64,000 nucleotides of DNA from Dirofilaria immitis (taxonomy: Eukaryota > Nematoda > Chromadorea > Rhabditida > Onchocercidae), in the NCBI GenBank assembly GCA_024305405.1, contig JAKNDB010000109.1, forward strand, positions 1,736,001 through 1,800,000. The letters run 5' to 3'. Positions 12,014-26,800 of the stretch are shown one piece after another; positions within the stretch are counted from its first letter, which is position 1, and each line of letters opens with the position of its first letter. Below the pieces are notes generated by a model, which searched no databases, was not told where the DNA came from, and was given only the letters and a program-made list of their open reading frames with translations. The position numbers and the translations under genes are program-made.

Positions 12014-15000
12014 TTATTGAATCGCCTTGAGATGGAGAAACCGAAGATCGGAATTGTGATCGTCGTCTTTTTGAAGTTCTTTTTCACTGGTTTCGAAAAA
12101 TTCTTTTAAATCTCGAACCCGACGTTGCTTTTCAGCATGCATACCATCAACTGGATCCCAATCGAGATTGTTGGAATCTACATCTTCATCTGTAGCTTCT
12201 TCGTCTTCGCTGAAATTCGTCCAACCAGATACAGAGGGAGACATCGATATCCTCCTTCCTTGTGTAGCTGTTGCTTGTGATAGTTCTTTCACTCGTGAAC
12301 TCTTTGGTCTTTGCAAATCTTAATTATTAAATTATATTGTAGTAGTAAAACGAATAAATAAAGATAATTTAAACATTGATCAGTCAGTGAAAAATAAATC
12401 CCTTACTATAATATCAGTTTGCACTTCATTTTCCATCATTTCTGGAATTGGCTTCTGGTTGTATTCATATGCTTCAGTTTGAGTGAAAGCTTCTAACACA
12501 TCATATATATGAGTTTGAATCTCTTGTTCAAGCAATCTTACTTCCTCCGTTTGTACATCACTTTCCTATAATTTATTAAAAAGTAGTAATATTTAAATAT
12601 TAATTTTATAATAATTTGTATTAAAAATCTTTCAATATTAAGATTACATTTAAGAGAAAATTAATAACAGATACATTAGAATATTAGCAGAATTTCTTAT
12701 CATATCATATTGTAACATTTAGCATGTATAATTGATTAATCAATCATAAAATAAAATTCCAATTAATTCATTTCTAATATCTAAGTTTTCGAACAAAATT
12801 GATTTTGAAACTGCCGAATCATTGTCTCATCCTTTATTATTTTTAAATTGAAATAAACAATCAATCAATTATTTCATTACGTTTGAAAGACTACGGTATT
12901 CTGAGCAATGCAAAAATACCATATATTCAGGAATGACCGTAATACATTCGTTATCTCTCAATTCCACTACTTCGGTTTGTGTGTCACAATGAAGCATAAC
13001 AGGATTAGAACACTGTACAGCCGTTTCAATCATTTCATTGGTTAAAGAATCAGTTACGATAGCTGTATCCATTACTGTTATCATTAATGTTTGCTCCCTT
13101 TATCATCACTAAAAGTATTTCAAATATGTATATGATATCTGATATCTTATCTGATATTTATTGATTATAATGCAAAAGTTTGTAGTAGCGAAGCGTTCAT
13201 GATAACGTTGCTTTCTGATCCTTTGATGTCGGTCTTCCTATTATTCCGAAGCAGAAATTGCCAAGCGTTGAATTGCTCACTCACTAATAACAGGATATGA
13301 TCTAAGTTTAGAACGTCGTGAGAAAAGTTTTAACATTGTTCTAGATATGTCAAATTTAGGTTTGATAATTTGTTCAAATGATTAAATACTTACAATGAAA
13401 TAAGACACGTCTGTACACCAATATTATAGAAAACTATTTTTGGAAGAGATTGCTCAATATGTTGTTGAATTGGTGCATTATGTTCAGCTTCAACTTGTTT
13501 TTGAATAGATTCTTCTATCGTAATTGCTACCGTTACTTCTGTTTACATCTTTAGTTAACAATGTTGGCATGCCAGATTCTTCATCAATATTTGAAAGATT
13601 GGCGGAATTTCAATTCCACGCTCTTCAGCATCTTTTGTGCCTTTGCCAATACAGATGTTCTTCTATTCTTGCTCCAAGACAAAATATTCACAAAAATTCG
13701 TATAATAAATAATTGAAAGTAAATCAATTATATTATCATTTCAATTAGCTGATAAAGTAATTACACGGATTCATTAAACTTCGCAACTGTTTAAAAAATT
13801 TTTTTTTAATTCATAGATTTCTTCAAATTTTTTTCTTTTACTATTACTGTTTGTTTAAATTTTCATCTTATTTTTTTGTGTCTTGATAAATAGCTCGAAT
13901 TAGAAGTTCATGTTTTGTCGAGAATAAACTAATGAGTATACCAAAAATTACCTGAGAAGTGGCATCAGATATTTAGCCGCCTTATTATTATCCCACATTC
14001 GCATCACACCCATAGAAGCTCCAACTGCGCCATCTCCTATAAAGCAGTTCAAGGAGATGAAGGCAAAAATTTTTAGATCATATTAATCTGATTAAAATAA
14101 ATGAAACTATAAGATATTACAACGAAAGTTTTAACATTGAGATTGCCTAATAGTTTTCCCAGATAGTAGATTTCTTAAAAGAATCTCATAGTATTTAATT
14201 CTAATTAAAATACTACTTAAAATGAAACCCATTCATGAATTTTTTGAAAGAGTTTCATAGAATTAATTACTACTTAAAATCAAAATTATTGTAAAATTAT
14301 TCCTTCAAGTCAGTACTTTCGTAATCTTCATACCATCCTAGTTGTTTCGCTTTATCGCTCCACTGATATGAGAAACAGTTGATAACAGAAGAACTTACCT
14401 TGATTTAATTTAGACTGATATTCGAGAAATAATTTCAAAAATATATTGATATAGAAATCCTCTAATGCGGTTTGTATAACATTGATGCACATGCTGACCA
14501 TTGCAAGACCAATTATCACAAAAACAAAACACATTGTCATCAAACTGTAAATAGCTATCAATAATGATGACACATTGAAAATTCGAACAAAAATTTCTTA
14601 ATAATCAAAAATACTAGTTTCAAAATTAAGGATTAAAATAGGCAGTTGATATTTTAAGAACACTTTGTAAATTTCAATTTGGTCAAAAAATCAACTTGAT
14701 ATCGATGCATAACTAAAAAGTCATATCTTAAAATAAGTAAGGTATATATTTTTTGACATTGAGCAAAATAAAATTAAAATAAAAACTAACTCTCTTCGTC
14801 TCACAGCAAGATCGCCTAATCCAATTGTTGATAAACTGAAATAAAATTTTTCAGGGAAACTTTTAGTTTAAGATTATAATTTTTCTGGTGATAATTTTTG
14901 ATCATCTAAGGAAAAAAAATAATTTCAAATTTATTGGACTAATTTTTAGATTTGTTGAGTAATTTAGAAAATAGTCAAAAATTGCTAATAATATATGCTC

Positions 15001-18000
15001 AATGAAAATCAACAGAAAAATCAAGTTTCATACTTTCTATTGAGTATATATTCAAAAATTTTATAAATTTCCTTAAAATTTTTTTCCTTTCTGAAAATCT
15101 CAAATTTTCATTTTTTTCCAACAAAATCTTATGGTAAACAAGAAATTAGATTATAAGCAATAAAAATGATTATTACCTAATAAACATGAAGTAACAGCTT
15201 TCTGCATAAGTCCAATCATGCTCCCACATTTTGAAAAGTCCTGCACACACAAATATCCAACTAAAAGTAGTCCCGATAGCCATAAGTACAGGTATTCTGG
15301 CTGGCGGATCATAATTATTCAATATCATAGCATCATGATTTGCCATTTTTGCTTCTTCTTTTTCTTCTTTTATTTCATCTACAATTGCCAAAGCAAAATT
15401 TTAATTTTATGATTAAATTGATATCACTTGATAACTCTTTCCTCTTCAATGTTAGAAATAAAAAACGAAAAATAATGGATAATTTACTTTTGAATTATTT
15501 TATGCTAATATCAATCTATCTGCTTACAAATATCTAGAAAAAAGTAGTAATCAATATAAAACTTGCCTTCGATAAATTCATCACCTAGTTGAAACTTCGG
15601 CTTCCTTGAACCATCATCATTATTTTCATTTTCATGATCGATATTATTGTTGCTAGTATCAGTAGATAGATGACCTTTTTCAAGTTGTGACAAATTTGAC
15701 ATATTAAAATTGTTTTGTTGAATTGATGTCTCATAAATTCTACGGCCAAATATTCTGCATTTGTTTGATGTGAAATGCATCAATCGAACAGCATTGATCA
15801 TTACTTTGTATAAAAAGTTGCCAAGATCTCGAAGAGTAATGAGCATTAATGGTATACCAATAATTGCATAAATTACGGTCATCAATCGGCCACTTGATGT
15901 ATTACATGCTACGTCACCATAACCTGTTAGGAATTTAATAATTTATGAACTTTTTCAAAAGTTTTTCATTTATTTTGATTTTTTTTCTTGAGATTTACCA
16001 TCAGTGATTGTTTTTAATCACTGCATCGAGCATTTATCCATGATTATAATTCTATGATATTACTCATTTCTTACCAATTACTATGCGTAACGGAATCTTC
16101 AATTTTCTCGAAGACTTATTCATATTTATAGCATATCAAAATATAATATGAAATCTTGAGATTAAAGTTATGTTATAATTCGATAAACGTAAACAATTTT
16201 TCCGTCTTGATTAAAGTAATTTTCTTCATTGAGTTAAAACAAGATTGAATGATTGAACTGGATTAAATTTAATTTTTGATTTTAAATGAATCAAATTGAA
16301 TTGAATAAATTTTGAACTATCGAATTAAAAAATTTTCTTCCTATCTCTTCAGTTAGAATTTGAATAACCTAAAGAATTAAAATTATTTTTTACAAAAATG
16401 ATTCTTTATAATTATTTGCTTAAGTTACTTGAATTTATCGCTGATTCTTGATTTTGTTTTTTCTTTTTTCATTACGCTAAATTGATATTATACTTAAGAA
16501 ATTTCAGGCAGTCCTTAAAATGGACGTATTTAAATTTTTATCTATGCAAATACAAACAAATGGGCTTATTCCTTTTTAATTTCATATTTTGAAAAAATTT
16601 TTATGTTTAATGAGAAATATTACAATTATATCAATCAATCATTAGAAAAGAATTATCTTTCCTGACAAGTTTCAATAACATGTGACTTATTTCAGTTATC
16701 GTGCATTAAACAAGTAAATACGTGAAAACAAATTATCACGACAAATTTTTAACAACATGTAGAGTTATGATGAATTCAGAAATTATATCCATTTATTTTT
16801 AAAAGTTTTTCAAGTTCAAGTTTTTCTTCTTTTTTTTTATAGAAATCTACAAAGTTATAAGAATATAAATGATAATTGTCGATATTATATTCATTTCTCG
16901 TCAAGTAACTTTAATTTTCCATTACACGAGAAATGGAATGATGTAGAAAACTTTGTAAATAAAATCTTATAGATAAAAATAATAAAGTTCTACGGAATGC
17001 TTCATAATTATTTCAAAATATTCATAGTTAGTGCTTTAGGAATTTAACTAAAAAAATTAAACAAACTATCCTTTTTTCTTTAATTTATTTCTAACAATAA
17101 GAAACATAATAAAACGAAAGAAAATTGAAATGTATCAGTAAAATATAAAAAATATTTGTAGCTCATATATCGATAATATTATTTATTTATGCATTTTAAT
17201 GTTATTTTTATAACAATTAATTATTATTAAATCTATACAATGATGCAATATATCATTTGTTTATATATCTCTGATATATAAACAAATTATATTTTCTTAT
17301 AAAACAAATGTAAGGTATTTCTGATATATAAAGTAGATATTATTTTCAGTTATTGAAAATTTATACTATTTATTTAACATTATTTTATAAAAGTTTAAAA
17401 TAATTTATTGCGATAAATTATTTTAAAATTATTTGCATAATGCATAGCTATAATTAATGTTACATTATAAATTATACGTATTGAATTTTCTGCAAGATAT
17501 ATAACTTCGTAACTTCATGCATTGGCATTTATTAAACAAAAAGTAAATAAAAATGATTTTGATAAGTTTTTTTAAATAAAGTTTTTTTTTAAAGTTCATT
17601 TTTTTAAAGTATCGTAGAAAATGCTTTTACACGAAATTAGCTAATCCTTAAATTTCTATTTTTTTTGAGAGAGAGGAAAGAGAAGAGAGAAACATGAAAT
17701 CAATTTGAATTATTGCTGTTTTTACTTTCTGAACTTATTCCAAACTTTAGCATCATTTTTTCGCCCACTAATATAAAGCTGAAAAATAATTTACTGCCTC
17801 AATAGTCAGGAAAAGCTATGGATGAATGGAATTATTTTAAATTTCTATTATTAAAAAGTTGAATAAAATGTAATTAATACTGAAGATAACAAAATGAATT
17901 ATATCGGCAAATAGTAGCATATACCATTAAAAGTTTCAACTAATAGATTTGGCCTGATGATCTGTTTTTAGATTCGTGTCCTTCATTATCATATTTCGAC

Positions 18001-21000
18001 ATCATTTTATCAAATGCAAGTCCAAATGTGTAAATAAACATCACAAATAAACGAGATAATGGGATAGTTTAAGTAATGCTTGAGTTATTAAATACTATAA
18101 ACAAAATTCATTGTTAAATTTATTATTCAGTTTTGAATTTAAATTTCTATGATTGGAAATTAGGAAATAGTTTTGAAGAAAAAGAAAAAGGACGAATGCC
18201 TTTCAGTTAATTCAATTCACATAAATCGAGCCCATTCCAATTGTCCGACAAAAAGAGCATTGCAGGCGGAAAATTTAGTCATGCCTAAAAAGCGTTCATT
18301 GTCACTTCCAAATGAAAAATTTGATTTGTTAACAAAAGGGGAATTCCTGTTTGTTTAAAACCAAAAATATCAAGGTTGTTTTTTTTTTGAAATTGAACTT
18401 TACTAACTTTATCTTAGTTAGTTCAGAAAGCTAGTTTTGATTATTGGCAGAAGTGTGAAATACTACAAATTATAAAATACTTTTTTAAATTATGAAATAC
18501 TTTTTTACAGATTACTGTCTACTCTTATTTATGAACCAAAATTTAATTTCATTATGAATATAATGTACTTATGATACAAAGAGAAATAAATTATCAGTCA
18601 AATAACAAAGCCTAACATTTGGTTCAAACCTCAAATCAAAAACTCAGATTACCGAAAGATTCAATATGTAATTGGCCAAAATTAATTTTTTTTTAATGAA
18701 AATTTTTAAATTTTTACTCCTCCTAAATAATCCGAACGTATTGAAAAAGATATATGATTTAATTTTGATATAACATTATGATCAATTTTCCAAGATATTT
18801 ATGATGGTTTTTAAGTTTCGATAAATCCATATCAAAATTAAACCTTATAAAGATTCAATAATTCAAAAAATTTACTAATTAGCAAACTTGCTTGCTTATG
18901 AATTGAATAATTTTTTTAAAAACTACTTTTTATTTTGTTTTTCATTTCTCTTTAACTTCTTTTCTATCCAAACTTTTCCTTGAAACTTTCTTTCCAATAT
19001 TATATATTTTCTTACTGAATTAAATTAAATATATGTTTTATATCCTGTAGCTTTATTTATCATTGCCTCGTGTTATTGTGGCTAAATATTCGGTTAAAAA
19101 GTTTTTTTCCTTTGTATATCATATTTTTACACAATCTTTTTGACATTAATTTTAAGCAAAAATCGTTAGCTAACAAATTAATCAGTCAATCATTGATTTT
19201 CCACATGATCATACTTCAAATTCAACACTTCCTATCAATTAACCGCAATCACACACACACACAAACACACACAGACACGCACACACAGACGGACACATAT
19301 TTTTCAACTTAAGTTTTTTATTAGAAGTCGAAAGATATCACAAGATGCCGTATGTAAAGCAAAATATAATTTATTGCAAAAAATGAAGTAATTTTCAATT
19401 TCTTTTAAAATCTCGAAATCTACAAAAAAAAAAAAGATTGTATTGGAAGATAAGAAAAAAATAAAGAAATGGAAAAATTTGTGCCTTTTTCTAAATTTTA
19501 AAATAAATTTCATTAAAAATAGTAAGTATTTAAGAATAAAATAATTTGAGCAAAAAAAAATTCGAAAAAAGTGCTTATTATTTATGCAGTAATATTTGTT
19601 ATAGGATAATATAGTTTGACATTATGAATGAAGTTGCCACTTTTTTTGAAAGTTTATGTGAAATTTCATTACAAAAACATTGTAATAAGAGTTCCGCAAA
19701 AAAATGAATGGTTGTCTATCTTCATTTGTAATCTCGAAATCTCGAGATTTAAAAAAAATTAAAATATTTATAGCACTAAAGAGAGCAATTACTCATCTTT
19801 AGCACTTATCAAATACAGCTAAAAATATTTAAGAAAGTCGAATGTAGCTAAGGAGTATTTAGGAAATATTTTCCAATTTTTTTTCAAATACAACTTTGTA
19901 ATTAAGCATAATACAAAAAATTATTTTTGCAAAAATAACGCTTGCATCCATTTATTTACTCTCTTAAAGGTTATTCGTCATACAAAGTGTTGCAAAAGAA
20001 ATAATTTGAACAGTTGCTTATTTATAAATCATTTCAGATTATTAAATCATCTACATAAAAATCTATGATCAGTAATTAATAATTAATAATGTGTGGTGAT
20101 AAATTTTCAGTATTATGTAAGAAATAAGATTCATGTATCAATAAGACTTAGATCATTACACCTATTAATCAAAATTATTCACTACCATATTCATTGATAT
20201 ATGAATTGATCCATTTTTTCATTGGTAAATATATTACTATTTTTTTGCCAAAAGATAAAATTGACCGTGATTTGGTATTGATTATTATTAATTTGCTTTA
20301 ATTATTAGATAATTATGTTCAAGAAATAATTTTCCATCATGAAAAGTGTCTGAAAAAATAATTTTAAATTATGATAATATTAAGAAAATAAAAAAAGTAA
20401 ATAATATAAAATATAGTGATTTGTTTGGGTTGAAATTTAAAACATTTTATTAAAGTGATTTTTTCTATCATAAAATTTAAAAGTATATTGATTCTCGAAA
20501 CATATTTTTAAATCAGTAACAATATTAGGAGAATTCAAAAAAAAAAGAAAAACCAAAAAAACCAATTATATAAAATAACCCTTCGTTTAGACTAAAAATT
20601 TAAAATCGATTTTATTAAATATTTATATAATCATTTTCTGTTTTTCATTTCCATAATATTATTGATTTTCATCCAACGATTCAATTCATTTTGCATGAAT
20701 ATTATAATATATCGGATTACTTAAAACCGATAGGTGTCGAGAAAATAAAAAATGAGAAATTCTCATGCCAAATAATAATTGCCATCATTAGTGTATGTTT
20801 TGTGCTTTATTTTTGCGAATCTAACTCTCTAATCCATCATGATCGTAAATATTTAGACGAAGCATATTTTCTTAAAGTTGATGAACATACTTTTTCTTTC
20901 TTTTTTTTTTTTCATTTTCTTAAGAGGTGAAAAAAGTTTACATAATATAATATGTCGATGTTTACAATCACTGCATTAGCAATATTTGAAGTAAATTTGC

Positions 21001-23424
21001 ACTTCCAAATTTTCAATCATTTATCCCTATTTCAACATTTCACTATTTTTGTCACCTAATACTTAAATTCTATCTTATTACTATTTGGCTAATACCTATC
21101 ATCAGTATACAGAAAAAAATCCAATAATCAAATAAGTTGAAATATGACAAAATGTAGTCATAAAAGAATTATCATAAAAAATAAATGATAATGATAAAAT
21201 AAAAAAAAAGGAATTTAATGAAATATAAATATTTGTTGCTTCTTAATACTGTCAAATTAATTCCAAAAGAAAAATTTAACTTTTGATTTTTATTGTTTTA
21301 TTTTCAAAATGACAAGAACATATATTTTTATTAGCAATATTTTGCTTCATTTATAAGAATCATCATTTATCGTAATGATGATTAGTGTGGTGTCATTTAT
21401 TATTTTTTTCTTTTTCTCTTTTTGTTTCCTCTGTTGGATTTTTTCTTTTCTTTTTTCTATTGCATCATTAGATATAATAAACTTAGTTTTGACAAACTCA
21501 AGAAAAAAAGTGCTTGTTTTCGTTTCCAAGAAAAAGAAGAAAAGAAGAGAGAGTTAATTAACTGTGCACAATTTGAGATTCTTAATTTAAGCTAAAGTAT
21601 TAACTATCTCAAATTTTCGTATTAAACAATAATTAAATTAATAATCGAAATTTTTTTGCCTATAATGATTTTGTCGATAATAAGCGTCAGCTGTATATTC
21701 ACGAAGTGTACAAAGTATATTATACCATGAATCATTTTCTGAATGAAATTATAAGTAAAAATAATGAAAACGTAAGCAAGAAATTTTACAACAGCTGACA
21801 AGACGAATCATTGAGATATATGATAGTAGCGGGAGAATCTAAATCAATGAATTGAATTTTTCTTTTTCGTTAAAAAAATAAAAAGAAATCAAAGAAGAAG
21901 CCATGTCCAATCATACATCCATCTCAATGAATCGTAGATCAAGAGATTGCAACGAATTGTTGTCATTATAAAGAAAAATGATTATACTGAATCTATCATA
22001 GGTTATACATAATCGATCATAGGCAAAATCATATATCAAATATTCTTTGCTCTTCATATTTCATGACTATTCATCAAAATAAAAAGGAAAAAATTAAATT
22101 TAAAAAATTGCATTATTTTGGACTTTTTAAAAATTATTGTAATTTGATAAGACTGTTCGAACTTTCACTTATCAAAAATCTTTTCCGCTTTACGACACTG
22201 TTACAAAAATAATTTATCAGAAACATGAAATTGAGGAAATCGAAAAAATATGTTATATTCAAATTTTATGGAACTTCTAAATTTCATATATTCATAAATA
22301 TCTCCATATATCTCCGGAAGAAAAAATATGTTATATTCAAATTTTATGGAACTTCTAAATTTCATATATTCATATATATCTCCGGAAATCTCAAGCCCAG
22401 GAAACGATAATATTTCATTTAATACCACCTTTTCATTTTAACATTTTATCAGAACCATCTTGCAAAATTTCTACTTTCTATTACCAATTGCCCTTGCAAA
22501 CTTTAATCCGAATTTCTTCTTTAATTGATTGCCATCCATTTTTGCACTAATTTAAAATAAAACAGATGCTAATTTATCAAAATTTCTACGATTGCTCGTC
22601 GACTGGAAATTTTAAATTATTTTAAGAAATGAGAGTTCAGCAGTTAGTTATCAAATCTTTTAGAAAATTATGCATAGATTTTGAAGATTGCAATCTTGCA
22701 AATGTTACGCAATTGAACATATAATCTTTGAAAATATTTTAACAGTTTTTAAAAATTTAAAAGGATTTAAAATTAAAATGGTACTGATGAAGAAGAACAA
22801 ACCAATTGTTGTAAAAACCGTGCCAGAATAGTACAAAGCAGTTGCAAGTGACCAATCCGATTGATTACTAAATGAAACTCCAATTTGACGATGTAAATTA
22901 TCGATGGCTTCTTTTAACAAAAGTGTTTGCCGCCGTGACACTTTAACTTTGTATATTTCATCGAGTTGTTTAAGAAATAGTTTTCTCTCATGAATATAAA
23001 ATTTATATTCATGCAATTTTCGAGCCTGATCCGAGGCTCCTTCAAGCCAGAGGAATAAGAACGCTCCAATGAACATATAAATCATCATGAATGCCAATGA
23101 GAATAAATAATTGAGATACAGATATTCGTAACATCGTTTAATTCGTTTCAACCACGTATCCGATACGGGAATTCTTTCCTTGTTAGCATTATTTGTTACG
23201 ATATTAGGAGGCTTAATGGACGTTTCTTTAATAACTGGCATATATGATACAGTTGAATTTTGTTGCTTACCATCATCATCATGACTTTGGTGGGATGAAA
23301 CAGAGAACGATCTGACAACCTCTGCACGTGGTGAAGTAATTGTCGCACGACTATCCCCACCAGAATTGATATGTCCAAATGACGATGATGCCAAGTTGCA
23401 GTTACTTGTCAATAAAACCGACAT
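12014..23424 (-). CDS. Two-pore-domain potassium channel (TWK family) with long QT-motif cytoplasmic tail
   Basis: Leak K+ channel of the plasma membrane. Exons: 23424-22803, 15923-15567, 15378-15177, 14835-14791, 14544-14399, 14036-13952, 13671-13394, 13097-12881, 12565-12407 and about 12318-12014; roughly 800 residues. Exon 1 carries a cytoplasmic N-terminus, M1 and the extracellular cap helix; the first filter TTIGYGD spans the exon 1/2 junction. Exons 2-3 carry M2, an acidic loop and M3; exons 3-4 give the second filter STIGLGD; exon 5 is M4. Intron 1 is 6.9 kb. Intron 2 uses a GC donor (G|GCAAGT), the only choice that keeps phase. Exon 7 carries three one-base homopolymer length changes (13633-13636, 13594-13596, 13542-13544); with them resolved the frame reads GIEIPP...DEESGMP, a TWK-like tail block. 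The acceptor of the last exon is out of phase by one base. Exons 7-9 hold repeated xQT motifs. Exact TWK member not assigned. Confidence 0.85.
19252..19297. repeat. CA-rich microsatellite
   Basis: An imperfect (CA)n tract with AGAC and CGCA interruptions, inside the large K2P intron. Confidence 0.85.
22242..22396. repeat. 78-bp tandem duplication
   Basis: A 78-base unit starting GAAAAAATATG at 22242 is repeated from 22320. The copies are nearly identical except for the short segment around ATATCTCCATAT, which is shortened in the second copy. It lies at the 5' end of the K2P first intron. The period is a multiple of three, so both strands stay open and give repetitive artefact frames. Confidence 0.85.
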
Positions 23425-23882
23425 GATGTACTCCGCATCATATATTTATTATTGTTACAGTATAAAAGAAGTCGGAAAATGGTGGTAAATGAAACCAGAA
23501 TGAGGATCAAGATCAACAATTCAGGTAGCTTCAAACAAGGCGGATCGGACGATGCAATGGATGGATAGCAATTTCGTTGTTTGGGAGGAAGGAACAGGAA
23601 AAGCAAACAGGAAGATAACGTAAACTGGAGAGCAAATGATGGATGTAAGCAGTCGACAAGAACACATCAAGCTCTGTTGATATTACCAAAGCTCCGGATC
23701 AGACTTCAGAAGTTGTGCCTATCAGCGAGAAAGCATTTGTTTGCACCTTTATTCTTCATAAATCTTGCAAGCAAAATGAGTTACTGATATTCATTATGTT
23801 AACTCCTTCTATAAAAATTAATCAAATCTTGAAACAATGACCAATAATAAACAAAAAGATCAAGAATCACTGATTTTTCATC
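23425..23882. other. Short spacer between MPP-beta stop and K2P start
   Basis: 458 bases separate two same-strand genes, so the MPP-beta 3' UTR and the K2P 5' UTR/promoter share it. It is notably less AT-rich than the surroundings. Short open frames on both strands here have no motif. Confidence 0.6.
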
Positions 23883-26800
23883 TTATTTCAATCGATTCTC
23901 GATATAATCAGATGACGGCCATTCATGCGTTCGTCCTGAAACATGCTTTATTGTTTTCTGACAGCAAAGTATTTAATTTATGGTCAGTACCGAAATTTCG
24001 CTAGTATATCAGACTCTCATATTTCAAACTAAAGTCTTATTCCTCATGAAATTTCTCAAATAATAGCAGTTGAAAAGCTGAAGTAAAACAACAGAAAACA
24101 ACCCAATTAATCATAGAAATTCAACGACAACAAGTTTTACGGCAGAAAAAGTCAACTATATATAATCTAATTCTTTTCAATTACATATAACCTAAATCTT
24201 CAAGTATTAAAAAGGATTTGAAAAAGTCTTCAATATAAAAAAAGTCAACTACATATAATCTAAACCTTCAGGTTTTAAACAATATCGCTAGAATATATTA
24301 CATTCCAGACCATTCTTTCTTCAGAAATCCTGAGATCATCCGTTATTCACTAATGGTATGAGTGCGCCAAAACAAACAGTCCAGAATATTTTTCGGAAAG
24401 AAATGCAGATCATTTAAAATATAATCAGCCAACTCTCCAAATTACTTGAAGTTTCCGAGAATACATGTCATAAATGATATCACGAAATAAGGATAGGATT
24501 TCATAACAGATCATAATTGAAGGTTAGAAATCCTTATTACAGGACATATAATAGAAACTAAGAAGCATAGAAAGAGCAATAAAAAGATAATCTCAAGTTG
24601 ATTAACAATATCAAACGATTATAACTAAAAACACAAGAATCACACGTGGAAATTCTTTGCAAGTACAATCGAAATTATGGAATAATTAAAAATTATTTCT
24701 TTTCCGTTTTTTTCTTCTGTTCTAAACAGTAATTGCGAGTTCCAACCTGTACGCTGATTTGCGAAAAAATAAATAGTAAAATCTAATGCCACACCTCGTA
24801 CAGGAATGTTTTTCTCTTCTAACAACTCAGAAATTAGTAGTTAGCTAATAACTACATTAATCTGTATTTGGCTTTTTTTAGGTCATAATTTCTTTTTTTT
24901 TTTAATTTAAAAACGTTCTGGAATATTCGCTTACATTGCCATAGAGTAACTTGTTTATAAATGTGGGATTCTTTCCAAATACACATTTTTTCGCTAACAT
25001 AACTAGGGAAATTGAACGAGAAGGAAAGATATGATATTATACTCATGCAACTTCCAGGAAGTAACCCTTAACAAATGTCAAACAAGAAATTGATTAGCAA
25101 GTTTGCTATATTAACCTCTGTTTGAAGAATTCTTCTTTACATTACTATTTCAATGAGTATACTAACCGCAAGACTATCCTAACATAAACTCGGACATTGT
25201 TCAGTCAACCCTTCAGTATGATAGATTAGACAAGTCGACAAATAAGAACTGCTGAATTAGTAGCAAAATAGAATAAAAGAATTCGTCGATAATTGTATTC
25301 CTATCCAAGCATAGCGGACAGCCAAAGCAAATAATTAGGTAATCTTGGAGAATAATTTTATATTTTCGATAGCTTTGAAAATTTTGAAACCTGTGGATAA
25401 AACTTGAAATTTGTAAATCATTAATTTGCAAATTTAATTCCTATAAATAAAACAAAATATTTTCAAATATTATAATCTGTCCTCAGTACTAAACTAACCA
25501 TATTTCCCGATGAATTCATTGGCAAATAAAACAATAATAAAATAAATATAACTATCACTAACAAAACAAAAATCACACCAAAATAATGGATAAAATTGAA
25601 AATCGGAGATGAAGTATAAAAAAAAGATAAATGCAAGAAAGCAAGACAAGAAAAAGTGTCCGAGCATTGCAAAAACAAATGGATAAACGATTTTGCAAGA
25701 AGCTGCGCTGTAAGGAATTAAGATATGCAAGATTAACAAAAGATTTTGTCGATTAATTTTAAAAGCTTTTATAAATTCTTAAAATGATTTTAAATTAAAA
25801 TGTATTACTTACCAACGACAGTAAAAGCAATTGGTTTATTCCGGAAAACGAGTGATGACACTTCCTCACTGCCTTTGCTGTGACTGCCTAGAAATCAAAA
25901 TCTTCAAAACTTCGGCATACAGGTAAAAGAAATTAAAAAATTTTTCAAATTATTCCACTGAGCTAATCCTGTGGCAAGAATAATATTCATAAATCCAGGA
26001 AGAATGATGATGCTGAAAGCTTCAAACGGTTGTACACTCTGAAAATGAGAAACGGATTGAACTCTCGCGAACTAAAATAAGGACCATTCATTGCATAACA
26101 AGAGTAATAAAAGAGAAGTTTACAGAACAGAAGCACTCTTGAAATCCAGTCCTAATTAAGATTAAAAGAATGAAAACTAAACGAGAAAATCGTAGCAGAA
26201 AGCAAACAGTATAAAGTCACTAAAAATTGGACTTCGTAAACATGAACCAATTAAATTGATACCGTTCCATCCATTGGTTCACGTTTATAAAACTATTATA
26301 AAACGAAAAATTAGCTTACATTGATTCGTACCTCCAATTCATGCATAGGTATTCGTCTTCCATAACATAACAATTGTTCTGTAAGAATTTTATTTCACTG
26401 TTTAATGAAAAAGATGAAATAAAAAATTTTAACCAAAACCCATATCACTCAATAATAATTTTTCTCCTTCTATTCAAAAAAATTCAAAATATGACAATAT
26501 CTTTATTTCTCAACGCAAGATGATGATAATAATCAGCACTTTTCTAATCGTAATTGTTGTCGTCACCATGATTACTATCAACAACAATACTACAGAAAAA
26601 TCGCATAACCATTTCCTTTCCCTCTAGTTCACTGATTTTTGATAAAATATTTAAGAATGTTGATCATATTTGGAAAACAAACTTATGAAGATGAATTAAT
26701 AAAATATTTTAAATATTTAAGGAAAATTTTAAAACTTTTAACACTGTAATCTATCATTGAGAAAATTCTTTGAGTATTGCTAAAAATAAAAAGCGGATAA

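Larger units (their letters stand above)
15924..22802 (-). other. 6.9-kb first intron of the K2P channel gene
   Basis: The intron splits the first pore filter codon (phase 1; donor GTTTGT, acceptor TAACAG). No conserved nested gene is visible. It holds a CA-rich repeat near 19.25 kb, a 78-bp tandem duplication at 22.24 kb and many A/T runs. A 61-codon open frame at 18173-18358 (+) has slightly better composition than its surroundings but no recognisable domain. Confidence 0.75.

Noticed and set aside
12869..13712. A separate gene made of the QT-rich exons, independent of the K2P channel
   Set aside because: Splice phases link exon 6 of the channel through exon 7 to these exons, and the exon 7 frame, after three one-base changes, reads a TWK-type tail block.
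18173..18358. 61-codon open frame (+) in the K2P intron
   Set aside because: Slightly less AT-biased than its surroundings, but no homolog recognised and no partner exon; not enough to call.
25463..26040. Apparent multi-pass membrane protein (-), including a stretch reading [14 protein letters not shown]
   Set aside because: The flanking exons belong to MPP-beta: the exon at 26378 continues past this stretch's supposed junction to a GTAAGC donor and joins the exon at 25887 in phase, and that exon joins the terminal exon at 23935. The hydrophobic frames are intron sequence.
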